Below are positions 1 through 7,891 of a DNA stretch of 39,758 nucleotides, piece by piece. Every line of letters begins with the position of its first letter. Position 1 is the first letter of the stretch. Below the pieces are notes generated by a model. That model had not been told where the DNA came from and searched no databases. It worked only from the letters and a program-made list of their open reading frames with translations. Position numbers and translations under genes: made by a program. This DNA comes from Tractidigestivibacter montrealensis (GTDB taxonomy: Bacteria; Actinomycetota; Coriobacteriia; Coriobacteriales; Atopobiaceae), in NCBI RefSeq assembly GCF_024741235.1, contig NZ_JANSKA010000010.1, positions 1 to 39,758 on the forward strand. Direction: 5' to 3'.

Positions 1-225
1 CGAAGTGTCGAAAACCTGCTGAGCGTTCCGTCGACTCCTACGTTAGCGAATACACTCTACAGGCGCGACTGGTCGCGCGCGAGCCCCGGGGAGTTCCGCT
101 CCGCGCTCGAGGACTACGTCGAGTGGTACCGCGACGGCAGGCTGAAGCTGTTCGTGGAGCCGGACGGGACGAGGCACTACGAGGCCATCATGGGCCGCAG
201 GCGCAGGCTGGGGCTTGCGGTGTAG
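1..225 (+). pseudogene. C-terminal fragment of an IS3-family transposase (OrfB)
   Basis: The frame opening at base 1 ends with a tag stop at 223-225. Residues from about 21 onward (RRDWSRASPGEF, EDYVEWYRDGRLKLF, then RRRRLGLAV at the end) look like the last ~55 residues of an IS3/IS150-type integrase, where the final helices carry a WYRDGRLK-like stretch and an arginine-rich LGL ending. The first ~20 residues do not fit the family, so the copy may be disrupted near base 60 or continue beyond the window in altered form. No catalytic DDE residue lies in the window. This is a different IS from the one at 4782-6071: the C-termini share little beyond the fold-level pattern. It is called a remnant because only the tail is visible. 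Confidence 0.6.
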
Positions 226-310
226 GATGGTCCAAGAAATCGTCCGCATCACCAAGAAACTGCTAGCGACGAATTAATCTGTTTCCAGCTACCCCCTGGG
301 AGGATACTCC

Positions 311-3300
311 TTGAGCTTATTCGACAAGTTCAACACCCAAGGTATGAGCCACCAAGATGCCTTCGAAGAGCTGTGCTGTCAGCTCTTCGAGACCTGGGGG
401 CGGCACCATGAGCACTATGGCAACGGCTGGAAGTATCGCAATATCCGTGGCGCAGGTGGCGATGGCGGTATCGAAGCTTACTGGCACAATGCGGTGAACG
501 GCAATTGGGTCGGCCTCCAAGCAAAGTGGTTCCCTACTTCGATGGCCTCGACACAGTATAACGAGCTTGGGCGGTCCATCAAATCCGCCATGAATATTCG
601 CCCGACAATGAAGCGCTACATCGTCTGCATCCCGCACAATCTCACCTCTATGAAGAATGTCCGCGGGGGCAAGACGACACCTGGCGAAGAGGGCAGCTGG
701 AATGGATTCGTCGAGAAGGTTGAGATAGATTACCCCGACCTGCTTATAGAGTTGTGGGACGAGAACGAGATCTTCAACCAGATCCAGTGGGGCGTGAACG
801 AAGGGCGTTACCGCTTCTGGTTCGACCACTCCCTGATAAACCCAAAAACCATCGAGGCCTCGCTCGGAGAGACAATCGAGACGCTTAGGAACCGTTACAT
901 TCCCGAGCTGACCGACGACGGTGGCATGTCGGATTTTCTCGACGCCTTCTTCGGGACACGGGATACGAGGCTGGCTCTCGTCAGGAAAGTTGAACGCTAC
1001 ATCGTCCTCTGTGAACAAATAGTGGCCCGGATTGCTTCGCTTGTTGAGGTGGGTGGTGACACAGCACTCGGCCTGAGAGACAAGGCTCTTGCATGCGCAT
1101 ATGCCTTGCAGGATTACTCCGATTGGCTTTCATCACTCCGGGGTTCGCTGATGACGGAATTGGCTGATTTCCGCACCATCAAGCCTTTCCAGGTTGACTA
1201 CACAGCCATCGAAGACTTCGCCTCAGACGTATACGACAAGAAGAGGAGCTATGAGTTACTGGGCCACCTCGAAGAACTCGATAAGCTGCTCGACGAGTTC
1301 CGAGAAACCCTCTCCCCTTGGGAAATTGCCGATGAAGCCAAACGTACCCTGAGCGAGCCGCATTGCATCATCGAGGGAGACCAGGGTACTGGCAAGACCT
1401 GTGGCCTTGCCAGCAAGGCGCAAGAATACCATAAGAGCCAAATGCATCTGCCCATTCTCGTCTTGGCCTCTTCTATCAAGGATGGCGAGCCCTGGTGGCG
1501 AGTCATCGCCAACACCATCGGCGTCGGCTCCGATTGGAACGAGGCGTCCCTGTGGCAGGCCCTCTCCTCCGCTGCCGCCCTTCACGATGTGACAGATGGC
1601 GTCGTTGGCGTGAGGTCCAAGGTCGCCATTCTCGTAGACGGTCTTGATGAGAGGCCACCTTCTTCCTTCTGGGAGGATATGATCAGAAGGGGCGATGCGA
1701 TAAGTCTCAGGTACCCTCGGATTCGATTCGCCTACACCTCACGGCCAAGCGGCATCGCATTCAAGGACCGCAGCATCACTGCATGCTGGTATCACCTGGA
1801 CGACGATGGTGACGTTCCCGTATACCAGCTTTTCAAACGCTATATTAGACACTACCGCATAGACCTTGATGGCAACGAGCAGCTCAGATGGTTGCTGAGT
1901 ACCCCCATGGAACTGCAGATGTTCTGCGCAGCTCATCAGGGAAGAAAGGTTTCCTCGCCAGTTTCCACCTGTCTGACCGACCTCGTGAAGGCGGAGATCG
2001 AGCGACTTGAGTACGAATTCGCCTCCCGAAACCATCGCCATGATGGCATTGCCGCTTCTCCCGTGCGGAAAGCCCTCCTGGCACTCGCACGCACCTTCTT
2101 GGGCTCCGATTGCGACGAGCTGGCCGAGAGCGAGTTAGAGGATACCCTCGCCGAAGCTGACCTGGACAGTTCTGGTTCCACGCAGATGATCGAACTACTT
2201 GTAAGCTACGGCATACTCTCCATGCGTCGCACCATGGGCTGTGGTTCCTTTGATCCCTGTGAGATTACGTATGCGGCTGGCACCCGACACCTCTGGGACT
2301 ACTTCATGGCGGTGCTCATGCTCGAAGACAGCTTCGGCCCCAACGAGAAGCTCCTTCGAAGGCGCCCGGATGCGTCGGAGATGCTCGCCATCCTGCTCGT
2401 TGAGAACAAAGGCGTGCTGCCCCTGGATTGCGAGGGTCTTGTGGCGGCCGTGGACGACGAGAACGCATACGGGCTCACACTCTTCGCCCTCTCCAAAGCC
2501 CGCCCCGAAGCCGTGTCCCCATTCAGGGATTGGGTGCTTAGCGAAATGAGGTCTGAAGCAGACGGACTATCGAAGATTGTCAACGGGATTGTCATCCAGG
2601 TGGCTGAAATGGAAGACCATCCGTTCGGGCCCGCCCTCTTGGACGAGTATCTAAGAACCTTCGACAGCCCTACCGAGCGAGACGCCAAATGGTCGCTCCC
2701 CCCATCGCTGCGTATTCGTGGCATCGACTCCCAGACGGCGCTTTACTACGAGCGGGACATACTGAGACACATGCCGAGACTTCACAAGCACGAGACATGC
2801 ACGCAGATGCCCCTGACACTCGCTTGGGGCCTTTCCTCTGTGAGCAACCTGAAGAGGCAGCACTGCAGGAGTGAGCTCGTGAAGTGGGGGCTCTCCAACT
2901 CCGCCGAGTTCGCGAAGCTCTTCGGCCGCTTCTGCTCCATTGACGACCCACAGATTCGCGAGGACATGTTTGCCATCGCCGAGGAGATCGTCTGCCAAGG
3001 CGTGGCTATCGCGGCTAGCGAGGCGGAGATCGGCAGGCTCACTCTAGACTCAGTCTTCTTCGAACCCGACAAGCCAGGCAACCGCGATGCTGCTCTACGC
3101 TTCTATGGGCGCATCATTGTCGAGCGGTGCATCTCTGACGGCCTCCTTGACGAAAGAAAGGCCGCCGTCTGCAGGCCGCCCTACGCCGCCCCCTCCCCTG
3201 ATGATTCTTTGCCGATCTTCCCCGGCGCATGTAACGCAACGGCGTCGGTCGGTTACTGGCCCATTCATTATGATCTGGCCCGCTATGTGCTGGTCGATCG

Positions 3301-4726
3301 CCTCGCAAGCACCTTTGGTATCTATGGCCATGTCTCTGGGAAGAAGAGTGGGATTGACTCTCTGGACAGCATTATTGGCATGTCCGCATCCGCCGCTGGG
3401 GTGAAACCTCCCTCGTTTGAGGGTTGGGTTATCGCGGCGGCCTATCAATATCTTCTCGATCATGGCTACGACCCGGAGACGTTCGAGGCGGACAGCCCCG
3501 TTGACGGTTCGCGTCCCATGGGCGTCGACCGCACCATACGTGGCTACTTCTACCCCGCCGACCACGGCGAACGAAGCGCGGTGATGACCGTCGCCGAGAA
3601 GTACGTCTGGTGCGCACTGCGGGAGATATGCGGCTACTTGGCCGATCGTTTACCCGTCCAAGACAAATTCTGGTACGAGGAGCAGCCCGGAAGTATCGGC
3701 GATAATGGCCTCGTGGCTGACTTCGGCATGCTCCTCAGCTATGACAGCCCGCTCCTCGAGGCAACCGTGCTCGGACTCAATAAAAAGCGCGAGAGCTCCG
3801 AGCCCCTATTCCCCGAGCCCTTCTCATGCAATGATTCGGATGTACCAGTGACCAAGGGCGAACTTAGGTCTTGGATTGGCTCGACCGACGCCAGTGCGGC
3901 AATCGCGCTGCTCGGCTATCGCCCGAACACTGACGTTTCCATCGCCGGCAACACTTTGCCGATTTCCCTCTTTGCAAACGATTGGGGCGTGTGCGGCAAA
4001 GAGTCCCGCGTGTGGCTCCATGCCGGCGTCGTGGATGCCAAGGAGATTGGCAAGCTGGACGGTGCTTCCAGCACCTGCCTCGATGGATATAACCGCTCAT
4101 CTGGTTTTCAGGTCGGGTTCGCAGCTCCTGCGAGCTATCTGTCTCCCGTCGAACTACTTGCGTCCCCATGGATGAAGGAGTGCGACGAGCCGGCGGGGGT
4201 CGAAATGGTCGCAGACGTTCATGTGTCGGCAAGTCCCCTGTCTGGCCGCTGCGTCGCAAGCCTCATCGATGCGGGCGATTACTTTTACGACTTCCCGTCC
4301 GAACTAGCGAGGAGCCTCTGCGGCGTGACGCGCACGGATGGCTGTCGCTACTACGACGCCGAGGGCAACACGCGCTTCGAGTACGTCGAGTTCGGCACAG
4401 CATACAGGCATGAGTACCAAGCGCTTCTCGCCGATAAGGACGCACTCATGGACAAGCTCTGGGTTTCTGGCAAGACCCTTGTCTGGTACGCGACTGTCCA
4501 GAGGAACGGCACCAACCTTGCAAGAGAGCGCATCCCAGGCCTTGATGACAGGGTCGAGAAGTCCTGGATCATCCGGGAATCCAATGACGGCACCTTTGAC
4601 TTCTGCCCGGCATCGGAAAGGGAGCAGGACGGGCCGCAGCCTCCATCCGAAGATTTCCTCAACAGCCTCCTATCCGATTACATGCCTAAGGAAAGTACTG
4701 AAGATTCAGGCGAATCCGACTCATAG
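311..4726 (+). CDS. Nuclease-STAND NTPase, AVAST (Avs)-like anti-phage protein
   Basis: A 1471-residue protein with a TTG start preceded by GGGAGGA (298-304). Residues 1-160 resemble the PD-(D/E)xK fold of Mrr/Cap4-type effectors: an FEELC helix near 18-22, then D51, E55 and a LQAKW strand with Q70 and K72. A NACHT-like STAND module follows, with Walker A GDQGTGKT at 356-363 and Walker B ILVDGLDE at 440-447. The remaining ~800 residues are likely the sensor; I recognise no family there. In Avs proteins the C-terminal part binds a phage protein, which drives oligomerisation and turns on the nuclease. By analogy this is a single-gene abortive infection system. It ends 10 bp before a prophage scaffold-gene segment and follows an IS remnant. 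The reading frame is intact. Domain calls are firm; membership of a numbered Avs type is not shown. Confidence 0.8.
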   Translation: MSLFDKFNTQGMSHQDAFEELCCQLFETWGRHHEHYGNGWKYRNIRGAGGDGGIEAYWHNAVNGNWVGLQAKWFPTSMASTQYNELGRSIKSAMNIRPTMKRYIVCIPHNLTSMKNVRGGKTTPGEEGSWNGFVEKVEIDYPDLLIELWDENEIFNQIQWGVNEGRYRFWFDHSLINPKTIEASLGETIETLRNRYIPELTDDGGMSDFLDAFFGTRDTRLALVRKVERYIVLCEQIVARIASLVEVGGDTALGLRDKALACAYALQDYSDWLSSLRGSLMTELADFRTIKPFQVDYTAIEDFASDVYDKKRSYELLGHLEELDKLLDEFRETLSPWEIADEAKRTLSEPHCIIEGDQGTGKTCGLASKAQEYHKSQMHLPILVLASSIKDGEPWWRVIANTIGVGSDWNEASLWQALSSAAALHDVTDGVVGVRSKVAILVDGLDERPPSSFWEDMIRRGDAISLRYPRIRFAYTSRPSGIAFKDRSITACWYHLDDDGDVPVYQLFKRYIRHYRIDLDGNEQLRWLLSTPMELQMFCAAHQGRKVSSPVSTCLTDLVKAEIERLEYEFASRNHRHDGIAASPVRKALLALARTFLGSDCDELAESELEDTLAEADLDSSGSTQMIELLVSYGILSMRRTMGCGSFDPCEITYAAGTRHLWDYFMAVLMLEDSFGPNEKLLRRRPDASEMLAILLVENKGVLPLDCEGLVAAVDDENAYGLTLFALSKARPEAVSPFRDWVLSEMRSEADGLSKIVNGIVIQVAEMEDHPFGPALLDEYLRTFDSPTERDAKWSLPPSLRIRGIDSQTALYYERDILRHMPRLHKHETCTQMPLTLAWGLSSVSNLKRQHCRSELVKWGLSNSAEFAKLFGRFCSIDDPQIREDMFAIAEEIVCQGVAIAASEAEIGRLTLDSVFFEPDKPGNRDAALRFYGRIIVERCISDGLLDERKAAVCRPPYAAPSPDDSLPIFPGACNATASVGYWPIHYDLARYVLVDRLASTFGIYGHVSGKKSGIDSLDSIIGMSASAAGVKPPSFEGWVIAAAYQYLLDHGYDPETFEADSPVDGSRPMGVDRTIRGYFYPADHGERSAVMTVAEKYVWCALREICGYLADRLPVQDKFWYEEQPGSIGDNGLVADFGMLLSYDSPLLEATVLGLNKKRESSEPLFPEPFSCNDSDVPVTKGELRSWIGSTDASAAIALLGYRPNTDVSIAGNTLPISLFANDWGVCGKESRVWLHAGVVDAKEIGKLDGASSTCLDGYNRSSGFQVGFAAPASYLSPVELLASPWMKECDEPAGVEMVADVHVSASPLSGRCVASLIDAGDYFYDFPSELARSLCGVTRTDGCRYYDAEGNTRFEYVEFGTAYRHEYQALLADKDALMDKLWVSGKTLVWYATVQRNGTNLARERIPGLDDRVEKSWIIRESNDGTFDFCPASEREQDGPQPPSEDFLNSLLSDYMPKESTEDSGESDS

Positions 4727-4763
4727 CAAATCGTTTCCCATCCTGCTTGTGACACCGCCGGAC

Positions 4764-4775
4764 AATGCCCGTACC
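4764..4775 (+). terminator. Left arm of an IS-split intrinsic terminator
   Basis: AATGCCCGTACC at 4764-4775 is the left arm of the hairpin whose right arm, GGTGCGGGCATTT, now lies at 6075-6087. Removing the IS and one target copy rebuilds an arm/TAGAA/arm/TTTCTCTTT terminator equivalent to the one at 34680-34713. Confidence 0.75.
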
Positions 4776-4788
4776 TAGAAGTGAACCG

Positions 4789-4821
4789 CCTCCCTTTTCT
4801 TGGACATGAGAAAAGGGAGGC
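4789..4821 (+). repeat. Hairpin at the left end of the IS
   Basis: CCTCCCTTTTCT at 4789-4800 and AGAAAAGGGAGG at 4810-4821 are perfect complements around a 9-nt loop. The hairpin overlaps the left terminal repeat and ends seven bases before the orfA ATG; its right arm includes the AAAGGGAGG that serves as the ribosome site. It could hide that site in transcripts that read in from outside, a known way of limiting transposase expression in several IS families. Confidence 0.7.
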
Positions 4822-4827
4822 TTTTCT

Positions 4828-5184
4828 ATGACTCGAAGACCTTTGTACGATGCCGTCACAAGGTCGATGGCGGCCGAGCTCTACGACAAGGGGCACGGCG
4901 TAAAGTCGATCTCGAACCAGATCGGCGTCCCCTACGAGGCCGTGAGACAATGGATCAACACTTACAGGTCCGTTGGCATCGAGGGGCTAGCAGGCATGGG
5001 GAAGAGGAGCGCGGTCTACTCGTTCGAGACCAAGGTCGCCGCGGGCAAGGCCGGGAAGCCCACGCGCGAGCAGGAGCTCGAGCGCAGGGTCGAGATGCTC
5101 GAGGCCGAGAATGCCTACCTAAAAAAATCGATCGCCCTGAAGGCGGAGAAGCGCTCTCGAACCGCGAGAAGGCGGTCGTCGTGA
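4828..5184 (+). CDS. IS3-family transposase OrfA (helix-turn-helix)
   Basis: A 118-residue protein starting at ATG 4828 behind AAAGGGAGG. Residues ~10-55 form a helix-turn-helix (SISNQIGVPYEAVRQWI), which in IS3 elements binds the terminal repeats. Residues ~78-100 (EQELERRVEMLEAENAYL) form the leucine-zipper segment used for multimerisation. The codons at 5122-5127 are AAA AAA, part of the slippery run. Without slippage, translation continues to the stop at 5182-5184 and gives OrfA alone, which normally acts as a repressor or ends-binding partner. A -1 slip fuses it to OrfB to give the active transposase. Confidence 0.9.
   Translation: MTRRPLYDAVTRSMAAELYDKGHGVKSISNQIGVPYEAVRQWINTYRSVGIEGLAGMGKRSAVYSFETKVAAGKAGKPTREQELERRVEMLEAENAYLKKSIALKAEKRSRTARRRSS
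5121..5127 (+). other. Programmed -1 ribosomal frameshift site (A7)
   Basis: The heptamer A AAA AAA sits in the OrfA frame as X XXY YYZ (5121, 5122-5124, 5125-5127). OrfB lies in the -1 frame (positions divisible by 3), so a -1 slip here joins the two. This is the standard IS3 arrangement. Confidence 0.85.
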
Positions 5185-6032
5185 GCGAGCTTTCAGGGCA
5201 GCACGCACTCTCCGACCTGCTCGAATGCGCAGGGCTAGCCAGGTCGAGCTACTACTATGCCCTGTCGCACCCGAAGAGGCCGACGCGGCCCGAGCTCTGG
5301 GAGGCCGCCGCAGAGATCTTCTCGCGCACGGCGAACGGCTGCGGCCACCGCCAGATAGCGATGTGCCTCCGCGCCGAGCAGGGCGCACGCATAGCCGACA
5401 AGACCGTCCTCAAGATGATGCGCGAGATCGGCATCAGCTGCGGCATCAGGCGCGAGACCGACTACCACCGCTACAACTTCTACAAGGGCAAGGTCGGCGA
5501 GACCTTCGAGAACGTGCTGGCGCGCGACTTCGCCGCCGACGCGCCGTGGCAGAAGCTGGGCACCGACGTCACCGAGCTCAGGCAGCCCTGGGGGAAGGCC
5601 TACCTCGCCCCGGTCTACGACTTCGGCAGCAAGGAGATAGCGGCGTGGTCGATCTCGGAGCGCCCGGACATGGCCCAGCAGCACGAGATGCTCGACATGC
5701 TGCTCCCGAAGGTGCCCGAGGGCTCCCACCCGGTGATGCAGTCGGACATGGGGTGGCAGTACCAGCACGAGGGCTACTGCGGGAGGCTCCGGGGCGCCGG
5801 CATCGTGCAGAGCATGTCACGCAAGGGCAACTGCCTTGACAACGGGGCCACCGAGCAGCTGTTCGGCCATATCAAGGACGAGTTCTTCAGGGGGCGGGAA
5901 TGGCCCGACTTCGAGTCCTTCAAGGCCGACCTCGACGCCTACATCGTCCATTGGAACACAAGGAGGAGGCAGGTTAAACTGAAGGGACTGACCCCGGAGG
6001 AGTTTCGGAATCAGTCCCTGCGCGCGGCGTAG
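5127..6032 (+). CDS. IS3-family transposase OrfB (DDE integrase core)
   Basis: The frame is reached by -1 slippage at 5121-5127; a GTG at 5181 (VSELSGQHALSDLL) could also start a free OrfB. An HTH_21-like region (RPTRPELWEAAAEIF, GCGHRQIAMCL) precedes the rve core. Catalytic residues are visible: first Asp in LGTDVTEL, second Asp in VMQSDMGWQY, and Glu in LDNGATEQLFGHIKDEFF. The end (WNTRRRQVKLKGLTPEEF) is typical of IS3 subgroup IS150/IS3 transposases. No stop or frameshift is seen within the core, so the enzyme looks intact. Confidence 0.9.
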   Translation: MDRPEGGEALSNREKAVVVSELSGQHALSDLLECAGLARSSYYYALSHPKRPTRPELWEAAAEIFSRTANGCGHRQIAMCLRAEQGARIADKTVLKMMREIGISCGIRRETDYHRYNFYKGKVGETFENVLARDFAADAPWQKLGTDVTELRQPWGKAYLAPVYDFGSKEIAAWSISERPDMAQQHEMLDMLLPKVPEGSHPVMQSDMGWQYQHEGYCGRLRGAGIVQSMSRKGNCLDNGATEQLFGHIKDEFFRGREWPDFESFKADLDAYIVHWNTRRRQVKLKGLTPEEFRNQSLRAA

Positions 6033-6074
6033 GCCGCTATTTAGTCCGTCCAAGAACTGGAGTGCAGTTCAGAA

Positions 6075-6090
6075 GGTGCGGGCATTTCTC
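6075..6090 (+). terminator. Right arm and T-rich tail of the split terminator
   Basis: GGTGCGGGCATTTCTC at 6075-6090 pairs with 4764-4775. Split by 1.3 kb of IS, it can no longer fold as a local hairpin. Confidence 0.7.
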
Positions 6091-6120
6091 TTTGCCCGCC
6101 GACGCGGAAAGGCGGTCGCA

Positions 6121-6671
6121 ATGGAGGGTGAGTCCAGTGGCGTGCAGCAGGCGCAGGACCAGGTCGAGCAGGCGAGAACCAGCAGCAGGGCGGGCAGGAG
6201 CCGGGCGTCGACGCGCAGGCGGGGCAGAAGCAGGACCAGCAGGAGCCCCAGAAGGACGCGGTGAGCGGGAGCGGCGGCACCGACTACGCCGCACGGCTGA
6301 AGGCCAAGGACGCCGAGATCGAGGCGCTCCAGGCGAAGGTGGCCGAGGCCGCCAAGACGACGGAGGCGACGGAGAGGCTCGGCAAGGAGATCGCCGACCT
6401 GAAGGCCCGCCTCGCGGACGAGCGCACGGAGTTCGCGCTGAGGTCCGCCGGCGCGCGCTCCGTCACCGCCGCGAAGGCGCTCCTGGCGGAGCACGACGGG
6501 GACGTGGCCGCGCTCGCGAAGGCGGAGCCGTGGCTCTTCGAGACGAAGGGCTCGAGCCAGGGCGGCGCCACCGGGCTGGAGCCGGCCGGGGCCTCCGGCG
6601 GCTCTGACGACCAGTACATGAGGCGCTGGGAGAGGATCGCCGGTCTCACCGACGAGGGCAAGGAGGGCAAG
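6121..6671 (+). pseudogene. Phage scaffold protein gene, frameshifted remnant
   Basis: The start (ATG 6121, MEGESSGVQQAQDQVEQ) lies in one frame; from about 6170 the matching sequence (ENQQQGGQEPGVDAQAGQ, then KDAEIEALQAKV) continues in another, so an indel near 6168-6172 broke the gene. The product matches the scaffold protein at 34103-34651: a glutamine/glycine-rich start, a coiled coil, ADERTEFALRSAGARS, then ATGLEPAGASGGS. The usual stop before the capsid ATG is missing here (GKEGKDMP), so the second frame runs straight into the capsid start. Scaffold proteins guide HK97-type procapsid assembly. Confidence 0.8.
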
Positions 6672-6674
6672 GAC

Positions 6675-6858
6675 ATGCCGTACAACATCGCAGCCATCAA
6701 GAACTACACGACCATCCTCGACCGCGTGTACCAGAGGGAGGCCACGAGCTCGTGCCTGAACTCGCCGGCGCGCATGGCACAGGCCGGCCGCAATGCGAAG
6801 GAGATCATGATCCCGAAGATCTCCGTCTCTGGCCTGGGCGACTAGAAGCGCAACGTGA
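6675..6858 (+). pseudogene. Major capsid protein gene, N-terminal stub
   Basis: ATG 6675 behind AAGGAGGGCAAGG. The translation MPYNIAAIKNYTTILDRVY and AGRNAKEIMIPKISVSGLGD matches the first 57 residues of the capsid protein at 33212-34099. The codon that is tac (Tyr) in the intact gene is tag here (6843-6845); four more codons (KRNV) still match before homology is lost at about 6858. A nonsense change and a deletion have therefore both hit the gene. Confidence 0.85.
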
Positions 6859-7013
6859 GAGTAGCTGTCCGAGTGAGTGCGCAACGAAAATGAACTTCTC
6901 GCTCACTGCAGCATGATATGAATGAGTTACAAGCTCAGAGCTTATCGAGCCGCGGGCGGCGCGACATGTCCGGAGGCCATCATCTTCTATCTGCTGCTGT
7001 ATGCGCTTCTCTA

Positions 7014-7128
7014 CATCCTCAAACACGTAGATTGGCACGGCAGCATTGCCGCACACGAGCTTAACAAGATCCTTTCGCACCACAAAGCCTGGGAAAGCGT
7101 CGTTGAGCTTCCTGTCAAGATAGTCCAT
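7014..7128 (-). pseudogene. brxL: N-terminal stub of BrxL (BREX Lon-like protein)
   Basis: ATG at 7128 (minus strand) begins MDYLDRKLNDAFPGFVVRKD, followed by GNAAVPIYVFE. This is the recognisable start of BrxL, where VVRKDL and VPxYVxE precede the AAA+ core; intact BrxL is about 680 residues. After ~38 residues the match ends and the frame continues as unrelated sequence. The start lies one base after the stop of the AlbA_2-type gene (tag-c-ATG), so the two formed an operon. No other BREX gene (brxA, brxB, brxC, pglX, pglZ) is in the window. The 6859-7013 stretch holds nothing I can assign. Confidence 0.6.
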
Positions 7129-7129
7129 G

Positions 7130-7820
7130 CTATCGCTTCACCTTCCGGTGCCCCCGCGTGCCGCCGATACGCTCTATGAGGCCGGCGTCTCTCAGAGACG
7201 CTCTAGCCCTCTCCACTTGTCGCGCACTCTTGCCAATCGCAGTCGCTATCTCCTTTACTGTCGCAAATGGATTTCCTTGGATTACATCGGAAACGGCTCT
7301 CCCAGTTGCTGACAACACCTTTGCCCCAATGACTTTACCAACGGCATTACCGACATTACCGACAACCATTACCGACATTACCGACATCATTCCCGACATT
7401 TGTTCCGCTAGCTGGACCGCTGACTTAATCGCTAGTCTTGTTCCCCTGGCCGACCCTTGGTGGCTCAACCTCCGTCACGAGTGGGGAGGACTCCCCTCCC
7501 ATGCCCGGCAGGCGGAAGCCGGCCAGACCGCTCGTCTCAAGTTCCAGCGTCAGACGCACCCGGTCCGGCTCCCAGAGCTCCTCGAGCAGGGGGTCGGGCT
7601 TGCCGGCGCTGTATGTGCCCTCGCGCAGCGTGTCGTAGCCGTTGCCTGTCCGCTCCCCAATGTTGAGCAGGCTGAACATGGAGAGGAGCGTCCCGTTGCG
7701 CGGGTCGGACACGCCGCCCGCCTCCACCTCGCCTATCGAGATCCTAAGCGTACCTGGATTGGACGCGATGATGCGGTCCGGCTTCCGCACCCCACGTTTG
7801 CAGACCAGGACTAGACGCAC
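7130..7820 (-). pseudogene. AlbA_2/Schlafen-type ATP-binding regulator, truncated and frameshifted
   Basis: Two minus-strand frames give the C-terminal half of an AlbA_2 (Schlafen-like, sometimes named RecG-like) protein. The upstream frame (7425-7820) reads IIASNPGTLRISIGE and VSDPRNGTLLSMFSLLNIGE, the standard core just after the AlbA_2 fold. The downstream frame (7130-7468) ends in a winged helix (ATVKEIATAIGKSARQVERA, LRDAGLIERIGG). The join falls at about 7430-7480, so a frameshift is present. The N-terminal AlbA_2 domain is missing beyond 7805-7820. Such genes often sit in defence islands; here it is coupled to the BrxL stub. Confidence 0.65.
7345..7397 (+). repeat. Short tandem repeat, 9-bp unit ATTACCGAC
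   Basis: Five copies (the last one ATTCCCGAC) at 7346-7354, 7355-7363, 7368-7376, 7377-7385 and 7389-7397, separated by 4-nt and 3-nt spacers. They lie in the linker before the winged helix of the AlbA_2 pseudogene and encode a Val/Met/Gly/Asn-rich stretch. Slippage here is a plausible source of frame errors. Confidence 0.7.
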
Positions 7821-7891
7821 CCGGCACGAAGCCCGATAGTTGGATATTTGAACAGCAACGAACTGCCACTTCCTGCAGATTGAGGGGACCC

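Larger units (their letters stand above)
4782..6071 (+). mobile_element. IS3-family insertion sequence, 1290 bp
   Basis: Imperfect terminal inverted repeats lie at 4782-4805 (begins TGAACCGCCTCC, ends TTCTTGGAC) and 6048-6071 (reverse complement begins TGAACTGCACTCC, ends TTCTTGGAC). A GAAG target duplication is seen at 4778-4781 and 6072-6075; it could be read as AGAAG if the last repeat base is counted. The element holds orfA and orfB joined by an A7 slippery run, as usual for IS3. Both reading frames are open, so the element may still be active. A 12-bp inverted repeat (4789-4800 with 4810-4821) lies between the left end and orfA and could act as a protective hairpin against outside transcription. 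Confidence 0.85.
4737..6858 (+). mobile_element. Fragment of a second prophage (terminator, scaffold, capsid start), split by an IS
   Basis: The sequence 4737-4775 plus 6075-6858 matches, in the opposite orientation, the segment 34735 down to about 33918 of the intact prophage: a short leader, a Rho-independent terminator, a scaffold gene and the first ~60 codons of a capsid gene. Protein identity is high in the scaffold core (ADERTEFALRSAG against EDERTDFALRSAG) and the capsid start (AGRNAKEIMIPKI is identical). Homology stops at about 6858, just after a premature stop codon. Left of 4737 the sequence is the Avs-like gene and no longer matches. It is a relic of a related prophage, not a duplication of the present one, since many codons differ. 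Confidence 0.85.

Noticed and set aside
4800-5126. N-terminal extension of OrfB back to 4800
   Set aside because: The extension is the out-of-frame reading of orfA; OrfB is entered by -1 slippage at the A7 run.
7333-7397. ATTACCGAC repeats as a possible CRISPR or iteron array
   Set aside because: Units are 9 bp, tandem, without spacers of CRISPR size, and lie within coding sequence of a pseudogene.
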